A stretch of DNA of 64,000 nucleotides from JBDGYW01 sp964518955 (lineage in GTDB: Bacteria; Gemmatimonadota; Gemmatimonadetes; Gemmatimonadales; GWC2-71-9): the NCBI GenBank assembly GCA_964518955.1, contig CAZFHS010000005.1, positions 62,001 through 126,000 on the forward strand, read 5' to 3'. Shown in pieces: positions 36,928-45,767 of the stretch. The notes under the pieces were generated by a model, which searched no databases, had not been told where the DNA came from, and saw only the letters and a list, made by a program, of their open reading frames with translations. The translations under genes and the position numbers were made by a program. The first letter of the stretch is position 1; each line of letters begins with the position of its first letter.

Positions 36928-38176
36928 AGGACAAGTACGTCGTATACTGCATGCCGATGCCGACGCGTTCTTTGTGGCTGTCGCTAGACTCGTCGATCCT
37001 GAAGGTGCAGGCACCGAGCCTCTTTTGATCGTCGGCGGCTCCGCCAAATCCCGCGGCGTCGTCACCTCTGCCTCTTACGAAACCCGGAAGTTCGGGGTGC
37101 GTTCTGGCATGCCCATGTCTCAGGCGTTGCGGCTCTGCCCGAATGCATACTGCACTCCCGTACCAGGTAGTGCCTGCCGAGAAAAAAGTCGTGAGGTCAG
37201 GCAGGTATTGGAGCGACTAACGCCCGTTGTTGAGCAGGCAAGCGTGGATGAGTTCTATATCGACCTCACCGGCACAGAGCGTCTCTACAAAAATGCTCCC
37301 CTTGCCCAGACAGCAAGTGAGATACGCCAGGCAGTCTTGGACGAAACCGGGATCGCGGTGTCAATAGGTGGCGGCACCTCGAGACTCGTGGCCAAACTCG
37401 CCGCAAAAAACGCAAAGCCACACCGCGGGTGTGCGACCGGAGTAGTAATAATCGCTCCTGGCAAAGAGCAAGAGTTTCTAGCCGAGCTCAAACTGGCGGA
37501 TATTCCCGGAGTTGGGCCGCGGTTTCAGGAACGACTAGCAGAACGCGGATTGCGTTCGGTTCGTGATGCGCTCGCGTTGAGCGAAGAGGAGTTGTCCGGT
37601 TGGCTCGGAGATCGCGCCGGGAGGTGGATATACCGGAAGATCAGGGCGATGGACGCTGCACCAGTGGCCAGGCAGAGTGTCGCCAAGTCGATGAGTCACG
37701 AACATACCTTCGCCACTGATCTGCACCACGACGGGGAGATCGACAAAGAACTTCAGAGATTGGCACTGCGTGTTTCGGCCGATATGAGGGCAAAAGGGAG
37801 GAAGGCACGGACAATAACAGTGAAGTTACGGGACGCGGACTTCACAACGCGTCAGGCAAGCCGGACCCTGCCCACCGCGGTGGCATCAGACAACACCATA
37901 AGCGATGTCGCTCGAGAACTGACACGCAAACTGCGAAAGAAACGCAAGATGGGAGTCCGGCTTCTCGGGGTATCGGTTTCGAAGTTCGAAGAAAACAAAG
38001 AACTGAGTGAACAACTCTCACTTCTCGACGGCGAGATCGAGAAAGAAGAACCTCTTCTGCAGGCTGTTGACAGTATCAACGAAAAATTCGGCACACAGAG
38101 CATCGTGCGTGCGAGCACCGTCGACTCCGTCAATTCGTCGCAAAAAGAACCACCAAATGGACAATCCGTCTCATGA
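36896..38176 (+). CDS. dinB: DNA polymerase IV (Y-family)
   Basis: A 426-residue translesion polymerase. RRILHADADAFFVAVARL holds the first catalytic Asp, and QASVDEFYIDLTG holds the second acidic pair. SIGGGTSRLVAKLAAK and the helix-hairpin-helix DIPGVGPRFQERLAERGLRS follow, then the little-finger domain. Near the C-terminus QLSLLDG is a plausible beta-clamp-binding motif. The start ATG 36896 lies inside the end of the FHA-protease gene and lacks a strong ribosome site, so translation may depend on coupling to that gene. The HADADAF start segment would normally sit only a few residues from the N-terminus, so about 14 extra residues are present. Confidence 0.93.
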   Translation: MCDAVWGDETKGQVRRILHADADAFFVAVARLVDPEGAGTEPLLIVGGSAKSRGVVTSASYETRKFGVRSGMPMSQALRLCPNAYCTPVPGSACREKSREVRQVLERLTPVVEQASVDEFYIDLTGTERLYKNAPLAQTASEIRQAVLDETGIAVSIGGGTSRLVAKLAAKNAKPHRGCATGVVIIAPGKEQEFLAELKLADIPGVGPRFQERLAERGLRSVRDALALSEEELSGWLGDRAGRWIYRKIRAMDAAPVARQSVAKSMSHEHTFATDLHHDGEIDKELQRLALRVSADMRAKGRKARTITVKLRDADFTTRQASRTLPTAVASDNTISDVARELTRKLRKKRKMGVRLLGVSVSKFEENKELSEQLSLLDGEIEKEEPLLQAVDSINEKFGTQSIVRASTVDSVNSSQKEPPNGQSVS

Positions 38177-38237
38177 AGTGGACGGAATGCCAGTAATCGA
38201 ATTAGCGTAACTACTTACAATACAACGATTTACATCA

Positions 38238-38253
38238 TGGCACGCATCTAGCA
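38238..38253 (+). promoter_or_regulatory. Candidate sigma-54 (-24/-12) promoter
   Basis: TGGCACGCATCTAGCA matches the sigma-54 consensus TGGCACG-N4-TTGCA at all but one position, with the required GG to GC spacing of 10 bp. It points at the DUF4384-like gene 163 bp downstream. No enhancer-binding regulator was identified in the window. Confidence 0.4.
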
Positions 38254-38416
38254 AAGACCTTTAGCGGGGACGGTACGAGCGTTTTCCCCATTGAGGTTGT
38301 GGTAACACAGATAGGTTGCCACTATGCACACTGGCTGGCGCTTCGGCCCAGACCCTCGCCATATTCAAGAGAGTGCAGGTCGTACGCGACCAGCCAACGG
38401 TGAACTGGAGGTTGAT

Positions 38417-40213
38417 ATGCTGAGCGTGTTGATGTTCTCGCTGACTGTAGCTGTCGCAGATGTCCCGGACATGCCGATGACAGCATTTACTCAGCAGGGC
38501 GATCCTCCCGTAAAGCTCTGGTTGAGCGAAGATCATCCTCGCCTGGGCGACCGCGTGCGGGTCGATGTCCGCACGGAAGACGATGGCTACTTGCTCGTGT
38601 TGCATTCCGAGCCGGACGGACGTGTGCGAGTCCTGTTCCCACTCGATCCGATCCATGACAACTTCGTCAGAGGTGGCGACGAATTCGAAATTCGCGGGCG
38701 CGGCGATCGCGACGCGTTCCGCGTATACGCGTCCGAGGGAGTGGGTACCGTTTTCGCTGCGTTTTCTCGTGATCCATTCCAGTTCGAGCAATATTTGCGC
38801 GGCGATCACTGGGATTATGGTCTCAGAGACGTGTGGTACGTCGCCGAAGACCCCGAACCGGAGATTACCGACCTGGTTCTTCGCCTGGCTTCGGGCGCAT
38901 ATTTTGACTACGACTTCGTGCAGTACGGCGTGGGCGAAACTGTCGTCGCCGCCAGACAGCAAACACATCTCTCACTTTACTCTGACCCGTACTATTACGG
39001 CGGTGTCAACGTCGGCATAAATGTCGGCGGATACTACGATCCGTTCTGGTCGTACCGACCCTATTGGAGAGTAGGATTCATGGGATGGCCTTCGCGATAC
39101 TATGCGCGGAGTGCATGCTACCGTTGGGGTGGTTGGGGTTGCTACGACCCATTCTATTGGGGCGGGTACTACGATCCATGGCACTATGGGTACGGGTACG
39201 GGTACGGGTACGGTTATGGCTACGGATACGGCTATGGGTACTACGACTACTATCCCAGATACCGCTACCGCAGCCCCACTGTCGTAGTGTACGGTGACAA
39301 CAGGCTCCGAAGCACGTCCCGCACTCGGCTGACGCCGTCAAACAGCACTAGCAGAACCAGGCGGGCTTACGTTGGTACGCTGGGTTCATCGGTAAGGCGT
39401 ACATCGGCAGCCAATGCGACGTCGGCGAGCGCGAGGAGATTGGTCGCCTCGAGTCGCAGCGAGCCACAATCGCCCAGGCGCGTGTCAGCAGACGGTGGAC
39501 GTAGGACGGTGAACAGTCCACGCACGGCCACGACTGCGCGGTCGACCTCGACAAACGTCCGTCGGACCACCGATGCTTCGAGGCGCACGGTAAATGCGAC
39601 TGCGCAGCAACCGACACGGCGTGTGACTAGTCAGACCACGACAACACGTCGGACAACCCCGACACGTGTTACGTCGATGACTCGTCGTTCGACTTCGGCT
39701 GCCCGCGCAACCCCGACGCGCAGCACGACCACGCGTCAGGCAACGCCGAGTCGGAGTACCAACACAACGCGCCGTGCAACTCCGACGCGTAGCACGACCA
39801 CGACGCGACGCGCGGTGCCGACTCGCAGTACGACAACTCGTCGGGCGACACCGAGCCGCTCAGTAACAACACGGAGCGCGCCGGTACGTTCGAGCCGTCC
39901 GAGTAGCTCGCGGAGCACGCCGGTACGTTCGAGCCGTCCGAGCACATCGCGGAGTACGCCGGTACGGTCGAGCCGTCCGAGCACAACGCGGAGTACGCCG
40001 GTACGGTCGAGTCGTCCGAGCACATCGCGGAGTACGCCGGTGCGGTCGAGCCGTCCGAGCTCAGCGCGGAGTACGCCGGTGCGGTCGAGCCGTCCGAGCT
40101 CAGCGCGGAGTGCTCCGGTTAGGTCTAGCGGTTCCAGTGCTGCACGTAGCTCGGGAGCTAGAACCAGCGGATCGAGGAAGCCCGCTACCAGTGGAGGTAG
40201 GCGTAAGCCGTAG
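38417..40213 (+). CDS. Exported DUF4384-like protein with Tyr/Gly block and Arg/Ser/Thr repeat tail
   Basis: A 598-residue protein. The ATG at 38417 has GGAGG 5 nt upstream and starts a short signal peptide (MLSVLMFSLTVAVADVPDMP). Residues about 30-155 contain VKLWLSEDHPRLGDRVRVDV and GYLLVLHSEPDGRVRVLFP, typical of DUF4384 domains. A Tyr/Gly/Trp-rich block (about 185-295) includes eight GY repeats. The last 300 residues are almost only Arg, Ser, Thr and Pro, ending in six 13-residue repeats around SSRPSTSRSTPV. The tail is strongly basic and presumably disordered; binding to DNA, LPS or other polyanions outside the cell is possible. A clear terminator follows. Confidence 0.8.
   Translation: MLSVLMFSLTVAVADVPDMPMTAFTQQGDPPVKLWLSEDHPRLGDRVRVDVRTEDDGYLLVLHSEPDGRVRVLFPLDPIHDNFVRGGDEFEIRGRGDRDAFRVYASEGVGTVFAAFSRDPFQFEQYLRGDHWDYGLRDVWYVAEDPEPEITDLVLRLASGAYFDYDFVQYGVGETVVAARQQTHLSLYSDPYYYGGVNVGINVGGYYDPFWSYRPYWRVGFMGWPSRYYARSACYRWGGWGCYDPFYWGGYYDPWHYGYGYGYGYGYGYGYGYGYYDYYPRYRYRSPTVVVYGDNRLRSTSRTRLTPSNSTSRTRRAYVGTLGSSVRRTSAANATSASARRLVASSRSEPQSPRRVSADGGRRTVNSPRTATTARSTSTNVRRTTDASRRTVNATAQQPTRRVTSQTTTTRRTTPTRVTSMTRRSTSAARATPTRSTTTRQATPSRSTNTTRRATPTRSTTTTRRAVPTRSTTTRRATPSRSVTTRSAPVRSSRPSSSRSTPVRSSRPSTSRSTPVRSSRPSTTRSTPVRSSRPSTSRSTPVRSSRPSSARSTPVRSSRPSSARSAPVRSSGSSAARSSGARTSGSRKPATSGGRRKP
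39887..40120 (+). repeat. Six tandem 39-bp coding repeats
   Basis: Six copies of a 39-bp unit begin at 39887, 39926, 39965, 40004, 40043 and 40082. Each encodes RSSRPS(S/T)(S/T/A)RS(T/A)PV. The unit is a multiple of three, so changes in copy number would keep the frame. Confidence 0.9.
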
Positions 40214-40235
40214 TTGGATCGGTCTTGTGGATTTC

Positions 40236-40269
40236 AAAAGGGGTACAGCGATGCTGTGCCCCTTTTTTT
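40236..40269 (+). terminator. Rho-independent terminator of the repeat-tail protein gene
   Basis: AAAAGGGGTACAGC, a GAT loop and GCTGTGCCCCTTTTTTT form a stem of over 10 bp (one G-T pair) with a run of T. It lies 23 bp after the stop at 40213. Confidence 0.9.
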
Positions 40270-40293
40270 AGTGTTGACGAATGCCCCGTGAAG

Positions 40294-41172
40294 TCAGCAA
40301 ACTCGTTCCAAAGGGCGCGTGAGGCAGGTTGGGCCACCCGCGCCTTTTTTCGAAATCTCCTCACCTGAGAATTCCAGCACCTGCACGCCCAGGTCTTCCA
40401 GCCGACTCTTGGTTTCCGGATTGCCAGTCAGCATGATGCAAACCCTCGGTGCTATCGCTAGAACGTTGATTCCCATCGTGACAAATTCGGTGTCAGGCAC
40501 TTCGACCAGCTCTATGCCACGATCGATCAGGGTTTCTCTGAACGGGACCGGCATCAGCGGCGAATAGACCAGCGAAAGGTCAACGTCGATTGGACTCAAT
40601 ATCGACATCAGGTGAAACACATCGGTCGGGCCCCGCCAGTGCGGCAAAGGAACCACGATCAGCTCGTCGACCGCGTCGCCAAGCAGCGACCGCAGCTGCC
40701 TTATACCCTCGTCGTTGGTTCGGTACCCCCTACCCACCACAAGCGTACGATCGCTTATCCACGCGACGTCCCCGCCCTCGACAGTTCCCGCTCCTGAAAC
40801 CGAGCCGACGATCGGAATTCCCAGGTTACGAAACTCTGCTTCCTGGGCTGCTGGCTCTTGGCTGCGGGACGGTTTTCCCATATTGCAGAGGATAGCGCCC
40901 TTGTCGCAGACGATTGCAGCATCGCGAACATAGATGGAGTCGAGGCCGGTGTCGGGCGCACCTGGCACATAGTGCACCTCGATCCCGGCCTCAAGAAACA
41001 ACTCAACGAACGCGTCGTACTCGCGCACTGCAAGCTCAAAAACCGGGCGAGCCTCATAGTTGAGGTCTTCCCATTGTTCGTTGACGACCGCGTTCGACCT
41101 GAACGCATCCTCGGGGCGCTTCAGCAATAAACGTCGAATCGCGCCTACTTCAGATTGCCTGGTCTCACCCAC
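40294..41172 (-). CDS. Amidinotransferase/dimethylarginine dimethylaminohydrolase-fold enzyme
   Basis: A 292-residue protein with the guanidino-modifying (GME) beta/alpha propeller pattern: TVEGGDVAW supplies the acidic substrate-binding pair, DVFHLM the catalytic His, and GGPTCLTRPL the nucleophilic Cys near residue 280. The length and the missing long C-terminal part fit a DDAH or arginine-deiminase relative; DDAH hydrolyses methylated arginine to citrulline. The start is GTG 41172 with AAGGAG 7 nt upstream. It is 12 bp downstream of the ClC gene on the same strand, suggesting one operon. The exact substrate is not settled. Confidence 0.85.
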   Translation of the reverse strand: MGETRQSEVGAIRRLLLKRPEDAFRSNAVVNEQWEDLNYEARPVFELAVREYDAFVELFLEAGIEVHYVPGAPDTGLDSIYVRDAAIVCDKGAILCNMGKPSRSQEPAAQEAEFRNLGIPIVGSVSGAGTVEGGDVAWISDRTLVVGRGYRTNDEGIRQLRSLLGDAVDELIVVPLPHWRGPTDVFHLMSILSPIDVDLSLVYSPLMPVPFRETLIDRGIELVEVPDTEFVTMGINVLAIAPRVCIMLTGNPETKSRLEDLGVQVLEFSGEEISKKGAGGPTCLTRPLERVC

Positions 41173-41183
41173 GCAATGTCTCC

Positions 41184-43253
41184 TTACTCGGATTCGATAT
41201 TGGAACCCGGCAGCGGAGTCCCTGTGCGGAGGTGCCGGAGCTTTTCGCTGGGCCCCATGACGAGCATTACGTCGTCCTCTTTGAATACGTATCCAGCGTC
41301 GGGGGCTGTTTCGAGACGTTCCGCTCCGTCGGCGGAAAGCTGCTTGATCATCAACACGCTCACGCCGAAGCTTTGACGAACATTCATACCCTTCATGCTG
41401 CGGCCGACGAACTGGTGCGGTACTGGTATCTCGGCCACAACCGTGTCCTGAGCCGCCGGCACAGATTCGACGGTACGGTCCTGGCTCACCGCGGCAACCA
41501 TGCTCCGAGCCATGTCACGTTTGAATACTTCCGTGTTGTACCGCTCGATCACGTCCTTGGGCCATATCACACCGACGAGGCGCTCACCCTCTAGCACCGG
41601 CACCTCTCCTCGATATTGTCCGAGGTGTCGCATCACGTCGGCAAGTGATGCGTCTGCGGAAACGGTGGGAAAATCTCCCTCCACCATGACGTCTTGCGCT
41701 ATCACCAAGGCATCGAGAGCAGAGGCATCATTCATGAGAGGTCTAATTTCGTCGGCTGTGATCACCCCGTGAAGTCTGTTCTCATCGTCTGTCACAAACA
41801 GAGTGGTGCCGGAATGTCCAATGAATTGAGTTACAAGCGACCCGAGTCTATCCTCCGGACTCGCAGTAACCATCTCGGTTCTAACAACCTCGCGCACCGA
41901 TACCGGTTCCAGGACGTTCACCGCCCGGCCCTTGAAGATGTCTATGCCGCGCCTGAGCAGTTTGAGAGTGTAGATCGACGAAGTCTGTAATCGGGTGGCG
42001 AGCAGCGTCGCGATGATACAACTGATCATCAACGGCAGGATAATATTGTACTCGCCCGTCAGCTCGAAGATGATGAGTATCGCGGTGATCGGCGCATGTG
42101 TCCCCGCAGCTACCAGAGCGCCCATGCCCACGAGTGCGTACGCGCCCGGACCTGCGGTGCTTGCCGGCCAAAGGAGGTTCACGACGGTTCCGACACCACC
42201 GCCCAACATAGCTCCTATGAAAAGCGACGGAGCGAAGATCCCGCCGGAGCCACCGGACCCGATGGTAATCGCGACCGCCAGAATCTTGAATGCGACCAGC
42301 ATCAGCATGAAGTGCCACAGCATCGTGCCATTCAAAGCTTCATTGATGGCCTCATATCCGACGCCGAATACGTGTGGGAACCATATGCCGATGACGCCCA
42401 CCAACGCCCCACCCATTAATCCTTTGAGCGACGGGTGCCAGGAGATCTTATCGAAGAGATCCTCAGTGGCGTAAAGAGCCCGAATGAACGCGAGCGCGAC
42501 GAGGCCTGCTAGGATGCCCAGCGCCGCATACGCAAACAGCTCGTTGGCGTGAACGAGGCTGTAGGAGGGCACCTCGAACGCAGGAAAGTCACCGAGGTAT
42601 CTGTGACTAACTACGGTGGCAGCGACGGATGATATGACAATCGGAGAAAACTGCGCTACGCCGAAGTCGCCTAGGATGATCTCGACGGCAAACAGCGCAC
42701 CCGCCACGGGGGCGTTGAAAGTGCCGGCGATACCTGCGGCGGCCCCACATCCGACTAGTGTTCTGAGCCTCTGCTGATCGATTTTGAGGACTTGCCCGAC
42801 GGTAGATCCCAACGCCGACCCGATTTGTACGATCGGGCCTTCCCGCCCCACCGATCCACCAGATGCAATGCTGATACCCGAGGCGAACATCTTTGCAATC
42901 ACGACTCGGGGCCTGATTCGGCCACCCCGCAGCGCCACCGCCTCCATCACCTCTGGGACTCCGTGTCCCTTGGCCTCTCTAGCGAAACGATACGTAATGA
43001 ACCCCACGATCAAACCGCCCACTGCGGGAGCGAGGATCTTCCACCAGAATGGCAAACCGTAGATGTACTCGAGGGTGTATTGGCCCTGGTGCCAAGCCAC
43101 TCGATTGAGGTTCTGAATCAGAAGGCGGAAGCCCACTGCGCAGAACCCGGCGAGCAATCCGATGACGACCGATACCAACACCATGTACACCTGCTCGGTC
43201 TCTCTGAGACTGTCGTGCAGGCGTCGTATCAGTGAAATCGAAGCCTTGATCAT
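41184..43253 (-). CDS. ClC chloride channel/antiporter with CBS pair and TrkA-C-like tail
   Basis: A 689-residue protein. The ClC core (about 20-430) includes GGSVGREGPIVQIGS (gating glutamate) and GSGGSGGIFAPSLFIGAM. Residues about 450-570 form two CBS domains (VTASPEDRLGSLVTQFIG, then GVIWPKDVIERYNTEV). The end (QFVGRSMKGMNVRQSFGVSV to FKEDDVMLVMGPSEKL) resembles a TrkA-C ligand-binding domain, so the channel is probably gated by nucleotides or other ligands in the cytoplasm. The start is ATG 43253 with no strong ribosome site. It may be a Cl-/H+ exchanger or a channel; the sequence does not decide. Confidence 0.92.
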   Translation of the reverse strand: MIKASISLIRRLHDSLRETEQVYMVLVSVVIGLLAGFCAVGFRLLIQNLNRVAWHQGQYTLEYIYGLPFWWKILAPAVGGLIVGFITYRFAREAKGHGVPEVMEAVALRGGRIRPRVVIAKMFASGISIASGGSVGREGPIVQIGSALGSTVGQVLKIDQQRLRTLVGCGAAAGIAGTFNAPVAGALFAVEIILGDFGVAQFSPIVISSVAATVVSHRYLGDFPAFEVPSYSLVHANELFAYAALGILAGLVALAFIRALYATEDLFDKISWHPSLKGLMGGALVGVIGIWFPHVFGVGYEAINEALNGTMLWHFMLMLVAFKILAVAITIGSGGSGGIFAPSLFIGAMLGGGVGTVVNLLWPASTAGPGAYALVGMGALVAAGTHAPITAILIIFELTGEYNIILPLMISCIIATLLATRLQTSSIYTLKLLRRGIDIFKGRAVNVLEPVSVREVVRTEMVTASPEDRLGSLVTQFIGHSGTTLFVTDDENRLHGVITADEIRPLMNDASALDALVIAQDVMVEGDFPTVSADASLADVMRHLGQYRGEVPVLEGERLVGVIWPKDVIERYNTEVFKRDMARSMVAAVSQDRTVESVPAAQDTVVAEIPVPHQFVGRSMKGMNVRQSFGVSVLMIKQLSADGAERLETAPDAGYVFKEDDVMLVMGPSEKLRHLRTGTPLPGSNIESE

Positions 43254-43439
43254 TCATGAATTCCGTTGTTGGCCCAAGGCAAGATACACTTTCGGCGCAG
43301 AGGTGCAGAGATGCAGAGGTGCGGCGGTGCAAATTGCGGGATCTTCGACTATGCTTCACGCCGCGTTCCGCAATCAGCCGTGCGCTCGCAAACGACGTAT
43401 AACGATCTCCTAGCGCCCAATGGAGGATGAAACAGGACA

Positions 43440-44306
43440 ATGTCTTTGGCAATTCGGGGTCGCCCGACGCTCGTGGTTATGCTCTACACAGCGGCGTTTG
43501 TAATCATGACGCCGTCGCAGAATGTATCGGCCCAAGACGTGAAACGCCTCTTCCTATCACGAGATTACGAGGTTCGGCTGCTGGCTGATCCGCATGCAGC
43601 AGTCTCCGGAGCCAAGCTCGTTTTCAATGCCAGCGGCCCTAGTGAATTCGGCAACACCGTCGAAGGAGAGGCGGCGCTGGGTGCATCGGTTCCCATCTAT
43701 CTGATTTCCGGCGACAGCCCGAAAAACGGAATGGTGGTGGGCACCCAGGGAGCTGTATTCGGTCGGTTCACGCTCACGACAATCACTCGCGATATGATCT
43801 CCACGGATTGGATCTTTGCAATCCCGTTAACGTGGCATCTCGATCGCAGCTGGGTACGAATCCGCTATCACCATACGAGCGCACACCTTGGTGATGAGTA
43901 TATAGCCAGGTTCGATGCCAATGTCGGAGACTACAGTCGAGATGCAGCCGACTTCACTGGTTTCTACCAGGCTTCGCCAGGGTTCGCCCTGTATGGAGGA
44001 GGGAACTGGGCGTTCAACGTTCATCCGGATGGTGCGCGGAGGTTTCTGGGACGTGCCGGAATCCAGGCTGAGGAAGATGACGGCGGACGCTCGGTCGCGC
44101 CATATGGTGCTGCGGATGTTCAGTGGGAACAAAACAACTCCTGGGAACCCCGCCTCAACATCCAGCTTGGATTGCGGCTACCTGATATTTCAGGGCGGCG
44201 AAAACTCCGGATCGCATTCGAGTTCCTCACCGGTCCTTCCCCTCAAGGTCAATTCAGGGAAGAGCCGGTCAGACATTTCACTCTTGGTTTTTATATCGAT
44301 CCCTGA
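43440..44306 (+). CDS. DUF1207 family exported protein
   Basis: A 288-residue protein with a signal peptide (PTLVVMLYTAAFVIM, ending near NVSAQD). The mature part contains LLADPHAAVSGA, then RIRYHHTSAHLGDEY, the characteristic SSHLGDE-like stretch of DUF1207, and YGGGNWAFNV. Beta-rich composition and an aromatic C-terminus (FTLGFYIDP) suggest an outer-membrane barrel. It is divergent from the ClC gene (186 bp apart) and convergent with the MATE gene (19 bp). The function is unknown. Confidence 0.75.
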   Translation: MSLAIRGRPTLVVMLYTAAFVIMTPSQNVSAQDVKRLFLSRDYEVRLLADPHAAVSGAKLVFNASGPSEFGNTVEGEAALGASVPIYLISGDSPKNGMVVGTQGAVFGRFTLTTITRDMISTDWIFAIPLTWHLDRSWVRIRYHHTSAHLGDEYIARFDANVGDYSRDAADFTGFYQASPGFALYGGGNWAFNVHPDGARRFLGRAGIQAEEDDGGRSVAPYGAADVQWEQNNSWEPRLNIQLGLRLPDISGRRKLRIAFEFLTGPSPQGQFREEPVRHFTLGFYIDP

Positions 44307-44325
44307 CGCGCTTCGCCCCTCGCCT

Positions 44326-45750
44326 CTAGACCTTCTTGGCTTTCCACTTCCCACGCCGGAAGACCACCGCACTCACCACAGCCAACGACGAGAATGAGAT
44401 CGTCATGGCCGTGAAGACGCCCACAGGTCCGACATCGAATGCGTATGCGAGCACGTACGCACAGGGCAATTCGAACATCCAGAAGCAGAAGAGGTTGATG
44501 ACCGTGGGAGTCCAGGTGTCCCCAGCCCCATTGAATGACTGAGTCAGTACCATCCCGTATGCATAGAAGGGAAACCCTAGGCTCACGATCCGTAGGCAAA
44601 GCACCGCGTATCGCGCAGGTTCCGGGTCAGTCGTGAACAACCGCACGATCTGTGGCGCGAAAACGACGAACAGAGCACCGACCACAGTCAGGAACACCAT
44701 GTTGTAGACGCCTGCAATCCACACCGCACGTTCTGCCCGCTCAGGTTTCCCCGCACCCAGAGCCTGGCCGACCATGGTCGCAGCAGCGTTGCTCATGCCC
44801 CAACTAGGGAGAATCGCGAAGATGATGATGCGAATTCCGATCGTGTGGCCCGCGAGTACGCCGCTGCCGAAACCGGCGAGGATCCTGGTGAGGCCGATCC
44901 AACTCGCCTCTCCAATGAACACCTGAAACGTTCCGGTGCCGGACAGCCGAATCAACTGCCACATCACCTTCAAATTCAGTTCGACGTGCCTTCTGGCGAC
45001 CTTCACGCGTCCGCCGGCCCGCAGGAGCACCGTCAGTTGAAGTACGACCGCAACTCCGCGGCCGATGTTCGTTGCTATTGCGGCGCCTTGAATACCAAGC
45101 TCGGGAAACGGCCCGAGGCCAAAAATGAGAGCCGGGTCGAGCACGATGTTGATACCGTTCGCCAGCCACAAAACGCGCATCGCGATCGCGGCATCTCCAG
45201 CACCTCGGAATATCGCATTGATCAGAAAGAGCAACAGGACAGTTGCATTGCCTCCCAACATGATCCGTGTATATGCCGATCCCGGACCGATCACATCGGC
45301 TTCAGCACCCATGAGGGACAAGAGGTGGGGCGCAAACACCACTCCGAAGACACCAAGCACGGTCGCGACCCCGAATCCGAGCAGTATCCCCTGTACGGCC
45401 GTGCGCGCCGCCCCTTCTGGATCCTTCTCACCAATCCTTCGGGCGACGAGTGCAGTGACACCGATGCTCAGCCCGAGCGCAACGGTATAGATGAGGGTGA
45501 GCATCGACTCTGTGAGGCCCACTGTCGCAACTGCCGCAGGTCCCAAACGCGCCACGAAAAAAACGTCGACCACGGCAAACACCGACTCCATTGCGGTCTC
45601 GAGCACCATTGGAACGGCGAGGAGCAAGACCGCACGCCCGATCGGGCCGGAGGTGAAATCCTGCTCCGAACCGCGTACTGCCTCCTTGAGCGCAGGCCAC
45701 AGCTGGAACGGCGCTTCGGTTTCGACGGTGTGTCTACCTGGATCGGACAT
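44326..45750 (-). CDS. MATE family efflux transporter
   Basis: A 474-residue inner-membrane protein with about twelve helices in two halves. The first half has GPIGRAVLLLAVPMVLETAM and VDVFFVARLGPAAVATVGL. The second has FIGEASWIGLTRILAGFGSG and MSNAAATMVGQALGAGKPER. These are MATE (MatE) repeat signatures; such carriers export drugs or metabolites in exchange for Na+ or H+. The start is ATG 45750. It follows the VanZ-like gene on the same strand by 17 bp, so co-transcription is likely. Confidence 0.93.
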   Translation of the reverse strand: MSDPGRHTVETEAPFQLWPALKEAVRGSEQDFTSGPIGRAVLLLAVPMVLETAMESVFAVVDVFFVARLGPAAVATVGLTESMLTLIYTVALGLSIGVTALVARRIGEKDPEGAARTAVQGILLGFGVATVLGVFGVVFAPHLLSLMGAEADVIGPGSAYTRIMLGGNATVLLLFLINAIFRGAGDAAIAMRVLWLANGINIVLDPALIFGLGPFPELGIQGAAIATNIGRGVAVVLQLTVLLRAGGRVKVARRHVELNLKVMWQLIRLSGTGTFQVFIGEASWIGLTRILAGFGSGVLAGHTIGIRIIIFAILPSWGMSNAAATMVGQALGAGKPERAERAVWIAGVYNMVFLTVVGALFVVFAPQIVRLFTTDPEPARYAVLCLRIVSLGFPFYAYGMVLTQSFNGAGDTWTPTVINLFCFWMFELPCAYVLAYAFDVGPVGVFTAMTISFSSLAVVSAVVFRRGKWKAKKV

Positions 45751-45767
45751 ACGGAGCAGTCAGGTAC

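Noticed and set aside
39736..40023. Repeat-rich minus-strand ORF (LGRLDRTGVLR units)
   Set aside because: A mirror of the 39-bp coding repeats of the plus-strand gene, with no start signal.
39887..40120. CRISPR array
   Set aside because: The 39-bp repeats are adjacent without spacers and encode protein. No cas genes are in the window.
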